A stretch of 64,000 nt of DNA, from positions 1 through 64,000 of the forward strand of contig JAPOXG010000031.1 of assembly GCA_026707225.1 (NCBI GenBank), written 5' to 3'. Positions within the stretch are counted from its first letter, which is position 1, and the number at the start of each line of letters is the position of its first letter. The stretch is from Chloroflexota bacterium. GTDB taxonomy: Bacteria; Chloroflexota; Anaerolineae; Aggregatilineales; Phototrophicaceae. Positions 1 through 8,724 of the stretch are shown here, one piece after another. The position numbers were made by a program, and so were the translations under genes. Under the pieces are notes generated by a model that did no database searches, had not been told where the DNA came from, and was given only the letters and a program-made list of their open reading frames with translations.

Positions 1-170
1 GGCCGGCAGAATTTGAGGCAGCGTGGCTAAAGCGCAATTCCCTCAAATTTCTTGAAATTTTGTGTCCAATAAATTAGGACCACTACAGCGGCAGAATTGC
101 ATGTCGAGCGTCCAGTAGCGGACAAGCCTGACAAATCTCGACAGGATAACCGTTCACTAGCGATGGACCC

Positions 171-1127
171 ATGCGACTATTGCGCTACATTGGGGGCCGG
201 CTGTTGCTTCTGCTGCCAGTCCTCTTCGGCACATCGGTTTTGATATTTCTGCTGCTCCGCCTGATTCCGGGTGATCCAGCGCAGGTGATTCTGGGCTTGC
301 GCGCGACGCCGGAACGCTTGGCGATTGTGCGGGAAGAATTGGGGCTGGATCTGCCGGTTCATCAGCAATACGGGCAGTGGCTGGGCAAGCTCCTCCAGGG
401 TGATCTGGGAAAAGACTTCCGCAGCAACGAAGCCGTTATCTCCCTGCTCAGCGTGCGATTGCCAGTGACGATTCAACTCACGCTGATGTCGCTGACGATG
501 GCGGTCTTGATTGCCGTGCCATTGGGCATTCGCGCGGCCATCAAACCGGGCGGCGTCGCCGATCGTCTCTCGATGCTGCTCGGCTTGTTCGGCATCTCCA
601 TCCCGGACTTCTGGCTCGGCATCATGCTGATCCTCTTCTTCGCGCTGGGGCTGCGCATGTTTCCTTCCTCCGGTTACGTCAGGCTGGATCATGACCTGCT
701 GGGGAACCTGCGCGCCTTCTTCCTGCCGGCGCTGACCTTGGCGGTGGGGCTATCGGCAGTGCTGGTGCGCATCACCCGTTCGGCAGTGCTGGAAGTGCTT
801 GAGCTGGACTTCGTCAAATTCCTGCGCGCCAAAGGCCTGCGGGAACAGCTCGTCATTTATCAGCATGTGCTGCGCAACGCTAGCATTCCGATTGTGACGG
901 TCATCGGCTTGCAATTCGGCTATCTGCTCGGCGGCGCCGTGATTGTGGAAGAAGTCTTCAGCTTGCCCGGGGTCGGCCGGCTCATCGTCAGTTATACCTT
1001 GGAACGCAATTATCCCGTTGTGCAAGCCGGCATGCTGGTGGTCGCCTTCCTCTTCATTGTGGTCAATCTGGCTACTGACGTCATATACGCCTTGCTGAAT
1101 CCCAAGATCCGCGGAGCCGGAATATGA
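171..1127 (+). CDS. Dpp/Opp-family ABC transporter permease (DppB-type)
   Basis: Inner-membrane permease of a family-5 (peptide/nickel/oligosaccharide) importer, 318 aa, the usual DppB length. The N-terminal membrane helix lies at about residues 9-30, followed by the periplasmic segment with the family-typical GDPAQ and ATPERL motifs. The cytoplasmic EAA loop that docks the ATPase is at about 212-240 (KFLRAKGL, then HVLRNASIP). At least five further hydrophobic helices follow the N-terminal one. Its end overlaps the next permease by 4 bp, so the two are translationally coupled. It is the first gene of a permease-permease-ATPase-ATPase set; the solute-binding protein would lie outside the window to the left. 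Substrate cannot be told from sequence; the amidase genes downstream suggest an amide or peptide compound. Confidence 0.93.
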   Translation: MRLLRYIGGRLLLLLPVLFGTSVLIFLLLRLIPGDPAQVILGLRATPERLAIVREELGLDLPVHQQYGQWLGKLLQGDLGKDFRSNEAVISLLSVRLPVTIQLTLMSLTMAVLIAVPLGIRAAIKPGGVADRLSMLLGLFGISIPDFWLGIMLILFFALGLRMFPSSGYVRLDHDLLGNLRAFFLPALTLAVGLSAVLVRITRSAVLEVLELDFVKFLRAKGLREQLVIYQHVLRNASIPIVTVIGLQFGYLLGGAVIVEEVFSLPGVGRLIVSYTLERNYPVVQAGMLVVAFLFIVVNLATDVIYALLNPKIRGAGI

Positions 1128-1990
1128 GCGCGCGGGCTAATCTCGCTCGGGGGCTGATGGATCGACTGCGAGAAGGCTACGCCGCCAGTCGGTCGGTTTT
1201 CGTCGGCGGGGCGATCATCACTGTGCTCATCATCATGACCGCGACCGTTTCGCTTTATTCACCATACAAGCCCGACGCCATGGATTTCATGGCGGCCTTG
1301 AGCGCGCCGACGGCGGCGCATCTGCTGGGCACAGACAATTTCGGCCGAGACATTCTGACGCGTGTTATATATGGCTATCAGATTTCCCTCGCGGTGGCAT
1401 TGGGCTCCGTGGGCTTCGGCTTGGCAGCCGGCGTGACGCTGGGTCTGCTCGCTGGTTACTTCGGTGGCGCGCTAGACAACATCATCATGCGGCCGATGGA
1501 TGTGCTGATGGCTTTTCCGGCGATCGTGCTGGTCGTGGCTTTGACCGGCTTCGTCGGGCGCGAATTATCGGTGATGGTGCTGGCGGTGGCGGTCGTCTAT
1601 GTGCCGATTTTCGCGCGGGTCATGCGCGGCTCTACATTGGAAGTGGTCAGCGAGCTCTACGTCGAAGGGGCGCGGGCGCGCGGCGCCTCGCACCTCCGCT
1701 TGATGCTGCGCCATATCTTGCCCAATGCCATCGCGCCGGTCTTGATTCAGGCTTCGATCCTGATGGGCATCGCCATCCTGCTGGAATCGGCTTTGAGCTT
1801 CATCGGCTTGGGCACGCAGCCTCCCGATCCATCTCTTGGGCTGATGCTCTCCGAAGGGCGCTCATTTATGCAGCAGGCGCCCTGGATGGTGATGGTGCCC
1901 GGTCTGGCGATCTCGCTTGCCGTGCTCGGATTCAATCTGCTCGGCAATGGCTTGCAAGATCTGCTCAATCCCACGAGGAAGGGACGATGA
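1124..1990 (+). CDS. Dpp/Opp-family ABC transporter permease (DppC-type)
   Basis: Partner permease of the preceding gene, 288 aa. The first membrane helix is at about residues 25-45. The signature LLGTDNFGRDILTR that opens the conserved DppC/OppC domain lies at 67-80, and the EAA loop at about 179-201 (YVEGARARG, then HILPNAIAP). The ATG overlaps the stop of the upstream permease, and its own stop overlaps the start of the ATPase gene by 4 bp, a tight operon arrangement. As in the family, it should form the heteromeric membrane channel with the DppB-type subunit. No lesion is visible. Confidence 0.93.
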   Translation: MSARANLARGLMDRLREGYAASRSVFVGGAIITVLIIMTATVSLYSPYKPDAMDFMAALSAPTAAHLLGTDNFGRDILTRVIYGYQISLAVALGSVGFGLAAGVTLGLLAGYFGGALDNIIMRPMDVLMAFPAIVLVVALTGFVGRELSVMVLAVAVVYVPIFARVMRGSTLEVVSELYVEGARARGASHLRLMLRHILPNAIAPVLIQASILMGIAILLESALSFIGLGTQPPDPSLGLMLSEGRSFMQQAPWMVMVPGLAISLAVLGFNLLGNGLQDLLNPTRKGR

Positions 1991-2949
1991 GTTTGCTATC
2001 CGTGCAGAATCTGAGGACTGAATTCTTCAGCGGCGGGCGATGGCTGGAGGCGGTATCGGATGTCAGCTTTGATCTGCGGCGGGGTGAGATACTGGGCTTG
2101 GTCGGCGAATCCGGCTGCGGCAAATCCACCATCGCCTACAGCATCATGCGCCTGCTGGCGAGCAATGCCCGCATCAGCGCGGGCGACGTCTGGCTGGAAG
2201 ACGTGAATCTGACGGAAGCCGATGAAGCGACGTTGCAAGGCTTGCGCGGCAGCCGCCTGTCAATGATATTCCAGGACCCGATGACGGCGCTTGATTCGCT
2301 GTTCACGGTGGGGCATCAGGTGATAGAGACGCTGCAAGAGCATCTCGGTCTCAACGTGGCCGAGGCGCGGGAACACGCACTGGCTTTACTGCGCCAGGTG
2401 GGCATACCGGCGGCGGAAGAGCGCTTAAACGCCTATCCTTATCAATTCAGCGGCGGCATGTCACAGCGGATCGCCCTGGCCATTGCGATCTCCTGCCATC
2501 CCCAGGTGCTGATCGCCGATGAACCGACCACAGCGCTGGATGTGACGATTCAAGCGCAGATTCTGCATTTGATTCGCCGCTTGCTGGTCAAGGAACAAGG
2601 CACGGGCGTGCTTTTGATCACGCACGACTTGGGCGTGGTAGCGCAAGTATGCGATCGCGTTGCCGTTATGTACGCTGGCAAAATTGTCGAGTTTAGCGAT
2701 GTCGCTTCGATCTTCAACAACCCGCTGCATCCTTATACACAAGCGCTGCTTAAATCGCTGCCGAGCCAGGGCATCGCTCGCGGCTCGCTGGAAAATATTC
2801 AGGGGCGCGTGCCGAGCCTGATGGATTGGCCCACCGGCTGCCACTTTCATCCGCGCTGCATCCATGCGCGGGCGATCTGCCGCGAGAAGACGCCTCCATT
2901 GCGGAAGGCCGCCGAAGGTCAAGTGGTGGCTTGTGTCCTCTATGAATGA
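1987..2949 (+). CDS. Dpp/Opp-family ABC transporter ATPase (DppD-type)
   Basis: Cytoplasmic ATP-hydrolysing subunit, 320 aa. Walker [10 protein letters not shown] is at 40-48, the Q-loop at about 96 (IFQDP), the ABC signature FSGGMSQ at 154-160, and Walker B VLIADEP at 174-180. A switch histidine follows in THDLG. The C-terminus carries the oligopeptide-transporter extension (GCHFHPRC and later Cys residues) that separates DppD/OppD ATPases from other ABC ATPases. It overlaps both the permease upstream and the next ATPase downstream, and pairs with the latter to drive the DppBC-type channel. Confidence 0.94.
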   Translation: MSLLSVQNLRTEFFSGGRWLEAVSDVSFDLRRGEILGLVGESGCGKSTIAYSIMRLLASNARISAGDVWLEDVNLTEADEATLQGLRGSRLSMIFQDPMTALDSLFTVGHQVIETLQEHLGLNVAEAREHALALLRQVGIPAAEERLNAYPYQFSGGMSQRIALAIAISCHPQVLIADEPTTALDVTIQAQILHLIRRLLVKEQGTGVLLITHDLGVVAQVCDRVAVMYAGKIVEFSDVASIFNNPLHPYTQALLKSLPSQGIARGSLENIQGRVPSLMDWPTGCHFHPRCIHARAICREKTPPLRKAAEGQVVACVLYE

Positions 2950-4006
2950 TGGCGCAAGTCCGCTGCTGCGCGCTCAGGGATTGAGCAAATATTTCCCGCT
3001 TGAATCCGGCATGCTGGCGAGCTTGCGCGGGGCGCGGGCGGCTGTCAAAGCGGTAGAATCCGTGTCGCTGGACGTATATGCCGGGCAGACGCTGGCCATC
3101 GTCGGCGAGTCCGGCTCGGGCAAGAGCACGCTCGGGCGCCTGCTGCTGCGGCTGATGCAGCCAAGCGCCGGCCACGTCCAATACAAAGGCGAGAACATCT
3201 TCACCATGAATCGAGCGCGGCTGCGGGCTTTCCGGCGGCAAGCGCAGATCATCCTGCAAGACCCTTACGCCTCGCTGAATCCGCGAATGCGCGTCGGACG
3301 CATTATCCGCGAGCCCCTCGACATCTACCGCGAAGGCAGTGTGGCCGAGCGCGAGAAACGCGTGCATGCGCTGCTGGAACGAGTCGGCTTGACGAGCGCG
3401 CATGGACGAGCGTATCCGGCCGAATTGAGCGGCGGGCAGCGGCAGCGTGTCTGCATCGCGGCGGCGCTGGCGCTTTCGCCAGAGATCATCATCGCCGATG
3501 AACCGACCTCGTCGCTGGATGTCTCGGTGCAAGCGCAAACGCTAAATCTGCTTTCCGAATTGCAACGGGATTTCAATCTGACCTATGTACTCATCACGCA
3601 CGACCTGGGTGTTGTGCGGCATTTCAGCGACCGGGTGGCGGTGATGTATCTCGGCAAGATCGTGGAAGAAGCGCCGACCGCAACCCTCTTCGCCGCGCCG
3701 CAGCATCCCTATACCCAAGTCCTGTTCTCGGCGATTCCCCTGCCCGATCCGTCTCGGCGGATCAATTGGGAGCTGCCGACGGGGGAGCCGCCTTCGCCGC
3801 TTGATCCTCCTTCCGGCTGCCATTTTCACCCGCGCTGCCCGCAAGCGCTGAAGTCCTGTTCCTCCGTTGTGCCGAGCTTGAAAGCGACCGCGCCCGGCCG
3901 CCGCGTGGCTTGCCTCTTATATGAGGACCGGAACCATTTACCACCGAACGCACCGAGTATAGTGAGGACACCGAGTTCTAATATGGATGGCCGAGAAACT
4001 TCATAG
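2942..4006 (+). CDS. Dpp/Opp-family ABC transporter ATPase (DppF-type)
   Basis: Second ATPase of the importer, 354 aa from the ATG at 2942. This start overlaps the stop of the DppD-type gene by 8 bp and begins immediately before the ABC domain (MNDGASPLL); an in-frame start at 2864 would add 26 unrelated residues and overlap by 86 bp, so it was rejected. Walker A GESGSGKST, signature LSGGQRQR, Walker B IIADEPTSSLD and the C-terminal GCHFHPRC extension are all intact. With the preceding three genes it completes the importer apart from the solute-binding protein. Confidence 0.92.
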   Translation: MNDGASPLLRAQGLSKYFPLESGMLASLRGARAAVKAVESVSLDVYAGQTLAIVGESGSGKSTLGRLLLRLMQPSAGHVQYKGENIFTMNRARLRAFRRQAQIILQDPYASLNPRMRVGRIIREPLDIYREGSVAEREKRVHALLERVGLTSAHGRAYPAELSGGQRQRVCIAAALALSPEIIIADEPTSSLDVSVQAQTLNLLSELQRDFNLTYVLITHDLGVVRHFSDRVAVMYLGKIVEEAPTATLFAAPQHPYTQVLFSAIPLPDPSRRINWELPTGEPPSPLDPPSGCHFHPRCPQALKSCSSVVPSLKATAPGRRVACLLYEDRNHLPPNAPSIVRTPSSNMDGRETS

Positions 4007-4115
4007 CGGAGCATCATGTTACACTATGCACGCAGTTTCAGTCCGCCTGACCTGCAATGCATAGGCAGTGCGCCTGGGGTGACAGATCTGAGATTCTTCG
4101 TCGCAGCGAATACTC

Positions 4116-4134
4116 GGCCGACAATTCGTCGGCC
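4116..4134. other. Small perfect stem-loop between ATPase and amidase genes
   Basis: GGCCGAC and GTCGGCC form a perfect 7-bp stem around a 5-nt loop (AATTC). It lies in the 175-bp gap between the importer and the GatC-like gene. There is no run of T after it, so it is not a classical Rho-independent terminator; it could stabilise or separate the two transcripts. Confidence 0.4.
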
Positions 4135-4181
4135 CGCTGAAAGCGGCAAAACCGAAAAACAAATGAATGAGGAGAAACGAC

Positions 4182-4400
4182 ATGGGCTATGGCAGAGCAA
4201 GTTCGGATGAGGTGCTGGAGCCAGGAATCGTGCTGGCGTTGGCGAACAAGATGGGGCTGTCAATATCGCCCGAAGACGCGGAAACGCTGACGGCGCTGCT
4301 GATGAATCAACTCGCGGCTGTCGACTCTTTCGACGCCTTTGATTTGCAGGACATCGTACCGGCGCCGGTTTTTCGGCTGGAAGGCAAACGTGATGACTGA
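4182..4400 (+). CDS. GatC/AtzG-like small amidase partner
   Basis: A 72-residue acidic protein starting at an ATG preceded by GAGGAG. The pattern (IVLALANKMGLSISPEDAE, then LLMNQLAAVDSF, ending in a PAPVFR tail) resembles the small helical GatC-like or AtzG-like (DUF4089) subunits that wrap around amidase-signature enzymes such as AtzE. Its stop overlaps the amidase start by 8 bp, so the two are translationally coupled and probably made in equal amounts. Inferred role: stabilising subunit of the amidase encoded next. Identification rests on size, position and tail motif; similarity was not computed. Confidence 0.7.
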   Translation: MGYGRASSDEVLEPGIVLALANKMGLSISPEDAETLTALLMNQLAAVDSFDAFDLQDIVPAPVFRLEGKRDD

Positions 4401-5808
4401 GCTGACTGACCTTTCACTGAGCGAAGCGAGCGACATGATTGGCGCGGGCGAAGTTTCCTCTCTGGAGTTGGTGGAAGCGAATCTGCGCGCGGTTGACAAG
4501 ACGGAACCCATCGTGCAAGCCTACGCCAACATCCTCGCCGACGAAGCGCGGGCGGCGGCAAAGCGCGCCGATGCCGAGATTGCGGCGGGCGATCGGCGCG
4601 GCCCGCTGCATGGCCTGCCAATCGGCATTAAAGACAATATCTATACCAAAGGCATCGTTACCGAATCCGGTTCTGAGGTCATGGCCGGTTTCCTGCCAGA
4701 TCACGACGCGACCTGCGTGAGCAATCTCAAGCGAGCGGGCGCCGTGATTATCGGCAAGCTGCGCTGCCATGAATTTGCCCTGGGCTCGAATGAACCGCCC
4801 ACGCGAAGCCCCTGGAATCTGGATTGCTATCCGGGCGGGTCCAGCATCGGCTCCGGCGCGGCGGTGACAAGCCGCTCGTCCTTCGGCGCCCTGGGCACCG
4901 ATACCGGCGGCTCCATCCGTGTGCCGTCATCAATCAACAATCTGGTCGGCATGAAGGCGAGCTTCGGGCGCGTCAGCATTTACGGCGTCGTGCCTGTCGC
5001 CTGGACGCTCGATCACGTTGGACCGATGACGCGCAAAGTACAAGACAATGCGCTGCTGCTCGCTGGAATGGCCGGTCATGACCCCAAGGATCCAACGAGC
5101 GCGAAACAGCCGGTGCCGGATTTCTGCGGCGAGCTTGAAGCGGGCGTCGCTGGCTTGCGCATCGGCGTCGAGCGGGACTACTTCTTCTATGACGGTCTCC
5201 AGGATGAGATTCGAGCCTCGGTTGAGGCGGTCATTACCGAGTATCAACAGCACGGCGCCGAGATCATCGAGATCAGCCTGCCGGAACTCGAGATCACACA
5301 GGACGCGCTCTTCACCATCGTGCTCGCCGAGTGCAGCACCTATCATCGCAAGCTGATCCGCCAACACAGCGAAAAGTATGACCCAGCCTCGCGCGTTATG
5401 CTGCAGCTGGGCGAGCTGATCCCCGCGACTCATTATCTGGCGGCGCAGCAAGCCCGTTCCTTGTATCGCGCCGCGATCAATCGCGCCTTCAGCGAGCAGC
5501 GGCTTGATGCCATGCTCTGGCCGACGATGCCCATTGCGACCGCGCCGCTAGATCAACTATATGATTTTCGGGCGGATGGTTATCCTGAATCGCCCGTGAG
5601 CTCGATGTGTCATCACACCTTCAACGCCAATTTGGCTGGTCTGCCGGCGTTGAGCGTTCCCTGCGGCATCACCGGCGAAGGATTGCCTTTCGGCTTCCAG
5701 CTGACCGGGCGCGCCTTTGACGAGGCGACGGTTTATCGGATTGCCTACGCTTACGAACGCGAACACGATTGGCATCTGCGCAAAGCAGGATTGATTGAGG
5801 ATGTGTAG
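4393..5808 (+). CDS. Amidase-signature family hydrolase (AtzE/GatA-like)
   Basis: Cytoplasmic amidase of 471 aa. The amidase-signature Ser-cisSer-Lys triad is visible: K80 (in GIKDNIY), S150 (in GGSSIGSGAA) and nucleophile S174 (in TDTGGSIR). The spacing of 24 between the two serines equals that of known family members. The ATG at 4393 lies inside the last codons of the GatC/AtzG-like gene. The downstream stretch LAGLPALSVPCG is also typical. AtzE (1-carboxybiuret hydrolase) with AtzG is the closest known arrangement, but allophanate, indole-acetamide or other amidases share these motifs, so the substrate is open. The importer upstream may supply it. Confidence 0.88.
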   Translation: MTELTDLSLSEASDMIGAGEVSSLELVEANLRAVDKTEPIVQAYANILADEARAAAKRADAEIAAGDRRGPLHGLPIGIKDNIYTKGIVTESGSEVMAGFLPDHDATCVSNLKRAGAVIIGKLRCHEFALGSNEPPTRSPWNLDCYPGGSSIGSGAAVTSRSSFGALGTDTGGSIRVPSSINNLVGMKASFGRVSIYGVVPVAWTLDHVGPMTRKVQDNALLLAGMAGHDPKDPTSAKQPVPDFCGELEAGVAGLRIGVERDYFFYDGLQDEIRASVEAVITEYQQHGAEIIEISLPELEITQDALFTIVLAECSTYHRKLIRQHSEKYDPASRVMLQLGELIPATHYLAAQQARSLYRAAINRAFSEQRLDAMLWPTMPIATAPLDQLYDFRADGYPESPVSSMCHHTFNANLAGLPALSVPCGITGEGLPFGFQLTGRAFDEATVYRIAYAYEREHDWHLRKAGLIEDV

Positions 5809-5880
5809 CCTCGCATTGTCATTAATTTTCCGTCGCAATTACCGGCTTGAGGTTGCTGTGGTACAGAACATCTGCCGCCG

Positions 5881-6042
5881 AACAGCATTGAACACACCTG
5901 GGATGCAGCGCCCCTGTTCCGACACGGCACAGCGGAAGAGATGGGCGCGCTGGTGGCATTTTAGGCTTCAGATGACGCGGCCTATATCGCCGGCGCAACA
6001 ATCGGGCCGGCCGGCGGCCTTGTGCGTTGTGAGGAGGACTAA
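5881..6042 (+). pseudogene. Decayed C-terminal remnant of a short-chain dehydrogenase (SDR)
   Basis: Reading from about 5920 to the TAA at 6040 gives RHGTAEEMGALVAF, a TAG stop, then ASDDAAYIAGATIG and GGLVR. This is the usual C-terminal end of FabG-like SDR oxidoreductases (R-x-GT-x-EE, V-x-F-L-ASD-x-AAYITG, GG). The TAG at 5962 replaces the conserved Leu. The Rossmann fold and the catalytic YxxxK are absent. A neighbouring frame shows NTPGMQR just upstream, so a frameshift near 5905 is likely too. No intact gene spans this 236-bp gap between the amidase and the serine hydrolase. Confidence 0.75.
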
Positions 6043-6044
6043 GC

Positions 6045-6971
6045 ATGCGTGGAGAACTGGATCGCGCTCTTGATCGGCTGATGGATGGACTACGCGCCGA
6101 TTGGGCACTGTATGCCAAGTATACCGGCACCGGTGAAGAAATCGGCGTCAATGCCGATGCGATGATGGACACGATGAGCACCATCAAGATCCCGCTGCTT
6201 GTTACGCTGTACCGCATGGTCGACGCGGGTGAGCTTGATCTGGCTCAGACATACACGCTGGACACAAGCTGCAAACGATTTGGCACCGGCGTATTGCAAT
6301 ACATGGACGATGGCATGACTTTCACTTTGCGCGATGCGGCGACCCTAATGATCATCGAGAGCGATAATACCGCGACCGACTACTGTTATGAGGCGATCGG
6401 CGGGCCAGACGCGGTGAACGCGACCATGCGCGAACTGGGCTTCCACGATATCGAAGCCATGGGGAACTGCCTCGACTGGTTTTCTGCCTTGGCGGGAGTA
6501 ATTGACCCGCCGCTTGGCGAACTGGGACAGGCTGAGTTATTCCGCGCCGGCTATCCTGATTTGGCGCCTGAAGACTGGATCCGCGCACGCGACCGTTTCC
6601 ACTTTGAAGAAGGCAAGCCATTCAGTCGAGCCAGCGCCCGCGCCCTCGGCCAATTGTTGGAGATGATCTGGATCGACCGTTGCGCCAGCCCGGAATCCTG
6701 CGCCGAAATGCGCGGCATCTTGCACAGTCAGATATCGCGCACGCGCCTGCCGAAGTACTTGCCCGAAGCGAAAGTCGCGCACAAGACCGGCGATTTTGGT
6801 CCTTTTATCGCCAATGATGTTGGTGTCATCGAATCGCGCGGTATGGCGCCGATCATCATCTGTGTGATGATGGCGGGGCATCGCGGCATTTGGGAAAACC
6901 TGGAAGACACTGTGGCTCGCATCGCTGAGAAAGTCTGGGAGTACGGCCTTCAGACCGGCCATCAAAATTGA
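6045..6971 (+). CDS. Class A beta-lactamase-fold serine hydrolase, no signal peptide
   Basis: Protein of 308 aa with all three active-site motifs of the beta-lactamase/penicillin-binding fold: SxxK at 45-48 (STIK), SDN at 106-108, and KTG at 247-249. Start: ATG at 6045 after GAGGAGG. There is no N-terminal signal peptide or membrane helix, unlike secreted beta-lactamases, and the Glu-x-x-x-Asn omega-loop motif of class A enzymes is not evident. A cytoplasmic amide or ester hydrolase working with the amidase is therefore as likely as drug resistance. It sits between two decayed genes, and an intact reading frame in that setting suggests selection to keep it. Confidence 0.82.
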   Translation: MRGELDRALDRLMDGLRADWALYAKYTGTGEEIGVNADAMMDTMSTIKIPLLVTLYRMVDAGELDLAQTYTLDTSCKRFGTGVLQYMDDGMTFTLRDAATLMIIESDNTATDYCYEAIGGPDAVNATMRELGFHDIEAMGNCLDWFSALAGVIDPPLGELGQAELFRAGYPDLAPEDWIRARDRFHFEEGKPFSRASARALGQLLEMIWIDRCASPESCAEMRGILHSQISRTRLPKYLPEAKVAHKTGDFGPFIANDVGVIESRGMAPIIICVMMAGHRGIWENLEDTVARIAEKVWEYGLQTGHQN

Positions 6972-7007
6972 AGCCTGACAAGCAGCCTTGCTCGCGCTCG
7001 CCGACTT

Positions 7008-7388
7008 TTGAGGATTGACTCTCCGGCTCAGCCCGAGGTCGGCATCACGATCAGCATCGGTATAATTGCTGGCGGCGCCCTGCCAGCTGCGGCGACGGAT
7101 ATGGCGAAAGCTGGTATCGATATCCGCGCGTTTGAGCTGAGTGACCTCAAGCGCGTCTCAGCAGAAAACATAGCGACATTCGCGCGCCTCGCCGACGATC
7201 GCAGAAGTTACACGCCGAATCGCGGCCCCGTCGTTGCCGAAGCGGGCTTGCCGGTGCTCGATGGCTTGGGTCCCATCGGCGGCTTGGATCATGGACCTGA
7301 TGAATATATCTTGAAAAGCAGCATCGTTCCGCGTACGGCGCTGCTGGCCGAATTGATCCGCTTGATTTGTGGAGCCAACAATGGATAA
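7008..7388 (+). pseudogene. Truncated remnant of an M20-family metallopeptidase
   Basis: The 126 codons contain two recognisable pieces. ITISIGIIAGG with AGIDIRAFELSDLKRV is the dimerisation-domain pattern of M20/glutamate carboxypeptidases; LPVLDGLGPIGGLDHGP with DEYI and SIVPRTALL is their C-terminal end. The N-terminal metal-binding domain and most of the middle are missing, so the product cannot be an active peptidase. It runs into the next gene (its stop at 7386-7388 overlaps the GS-like start). The frame is still open, so a short protein could be made, but a deletion remnant is the simplest reading. Confidence 0.72.
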
Positions 7389-8724
7389 GCAAGATCTGTT
7401 GCAGCGACTGATTGATGACAAGATCGAAAACTTCTGGGTGACCTACCACGATTACAATGGACGCGCTTGCGCCAAAACTGTGCCGAAGCGCAGGTTCGAA
7501 AGCGCCGTGGAAGATGGCGTCGTATTTGCCCGCGCCAACCTCAATTTCGGCGTCGACGATCACAATGCCGCCGATGGCATCTGGCAGGCGCAGACCGGCG
7601 ACTTTCTGGCTGTGCCAGACCCCAACGCTTATTGGAAATTGCCCTATCTCGAAAACACCGCCATCGTCTTCTGCAATATGATGACCGAGGCTCAGCAGCC
7701 CTTCGACGGCTGCCCGCGTCAAAACCTGGCGAAGACCATAGCAAGTTTCACTGGGCGAGGCATAGACATCACCGCCGCGCTGGAAGCAGAATTCAGCCTC
7801 TTCATTAAGACTGACGATGGCGATTATGCGCCTTGCCGCGCGGGCGGCATGTTCACCGTTGCCGGCTTGAATCAGTTTGCCGATCTGCTGCATGACATCG
7901 TCGCGGCGCTGGAGACGATGGGCTTAAATGTTGAACAATTGGGCAAGGAGTACGGTCCCTCGCAATTTGAGTTTTCTGTGCGCTACGCCGATCCACTGGG
8001 CGCCGCGGACCGCTATCTCATCTGCAAAGAGGTCACGCGCGCGCTCGCCCACCAGCGCGGCTTCATCGCCTCTTATATGCCCAAGCCCTTCGCTGATTTG
8101 GCTGGCAACGGCTTGCATGTGCATCTGGCGCTCTGGGATCGCGCTTCCGGCGACAATCTGATGGCGGGGACGGGATTGGATAACCCGCTGAGTGAAACGG
8201 GCCGGCATTTCCTCGCCGGCTTGCTGGCGCATGCCCCGGGCATCTGCGGCTTGGGCGCGCCCACCGTCAACTCCTACAAGCGCCTGCAGCCCGCTTCCTG
8301 GGCGCCGGCTCACATCGCCTGGGGCGTCGGCAATCGTGGCGTGCTTCTGCGCGTTCCCGACGTCCGCCAGCGCTGCCGCGTCGAATACCGCGCCGGCGAC
8401 AATACCTGCAATCCCTATTTCTTCTTGACCGCCTTGCTCGCCGCTGGTTTGGATGGCTTGCAAAAGCGCAGGGAGCCGAGCGAGCCCTTCAATGACGAAG
8501 ATGTCGGGCATTTCAACGAAGAGCAGCGCCTGAGGCATGGCATCGACTATCTGCCGCGCGCCTTGCCCGTCGCCTTGGACGCCCTGGAAAACGACGAGAT
8601 TCTCATGTCGGCGCTGTCGCCGGTCATCGGTCAGGAATTCCTCAAGGTCAAGCGCCTGGAATTGGATACCTATAATCTGACCGTACATCCTTGGGAGCGG
8701 CAGATGTATATGGAGGCGCCCTGA
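7381..8724 (+). CDS. Glutamine synthetase-like gamma-glutamyl ligase
   Basis: Protein of 447 aa of the glutamine synthetase superfamily. Visible motifs: EAEFSLFI (metal-binding Glu), LHVHLALWD (the GMHVHxSLWD equivalent), then NSYKRLQPASWAPAHIAWG and an arginine-rich RVPDVRQRCRVEYR segment for ATP and glutamate binding. Start: ATG at 7381 with GGAG six bases upstream; a GTG 12 bp earlier is possible. The stop overlaps the next gene by 1 bp. Members of this non-GlnA branch (GlnA3/4, PuuA, IpuC, FluG C-domain) attach glutamate to amines or polyamines; the coupled amidohydrolase points to the FluG-like group. Confidence 0.87.
   Translation: MDKQDLLQRLIDDKIENFWVTYHDYNGRACAKTVPKRRFESAVEDGVVFARANLNFGVDDHNAADGIWQAQTGDFLAVPDPNAYWKLPYLENTAIVFCNMMTEAQQPFDGCPRQNLAKTIASFTGRGIDITAALEAEFSLFIKTDDGDYAPCRAGGMFTVAGLNQFADLLHDIVAALETMGLNVEQLGKEYGPSQFEFSVRYADPLGAADRYLICKEVTRALAHQRGFIASYMPKPFADLAGNGLHVHLALWDRASGDNLMAGTGLDNPLSETGRHFLAGLLAHAPGICGLGAPTVNSYKRLQPASWAPAHIAWGVGNRGVLLRVPDVRQRCRVEYRAGDNTCNPYFFLTALLAAGLDGLQKRREPSEPFNDEDVGHFNEEQRLRHGIDYLPRALPVALDALENDEILMSALSPVIGQEFLKVKRLELDTYNLTVHPWERQMYMEAP

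Noticed and set aside
4064..4110. GAGATTCTTCGTCGC-like dispersed repeat fragment
   Set aside because: It recalls a widespread bacterial repeat, but only one copy was seen here, so it cannot be supported from this window.
4016..4210. 64-codon open frame between the ATPase and GatC-like genes
   Set aside because: No motif, overlaps the better-supported GatC/AtzG-like gene in another frame, no ribosome site.
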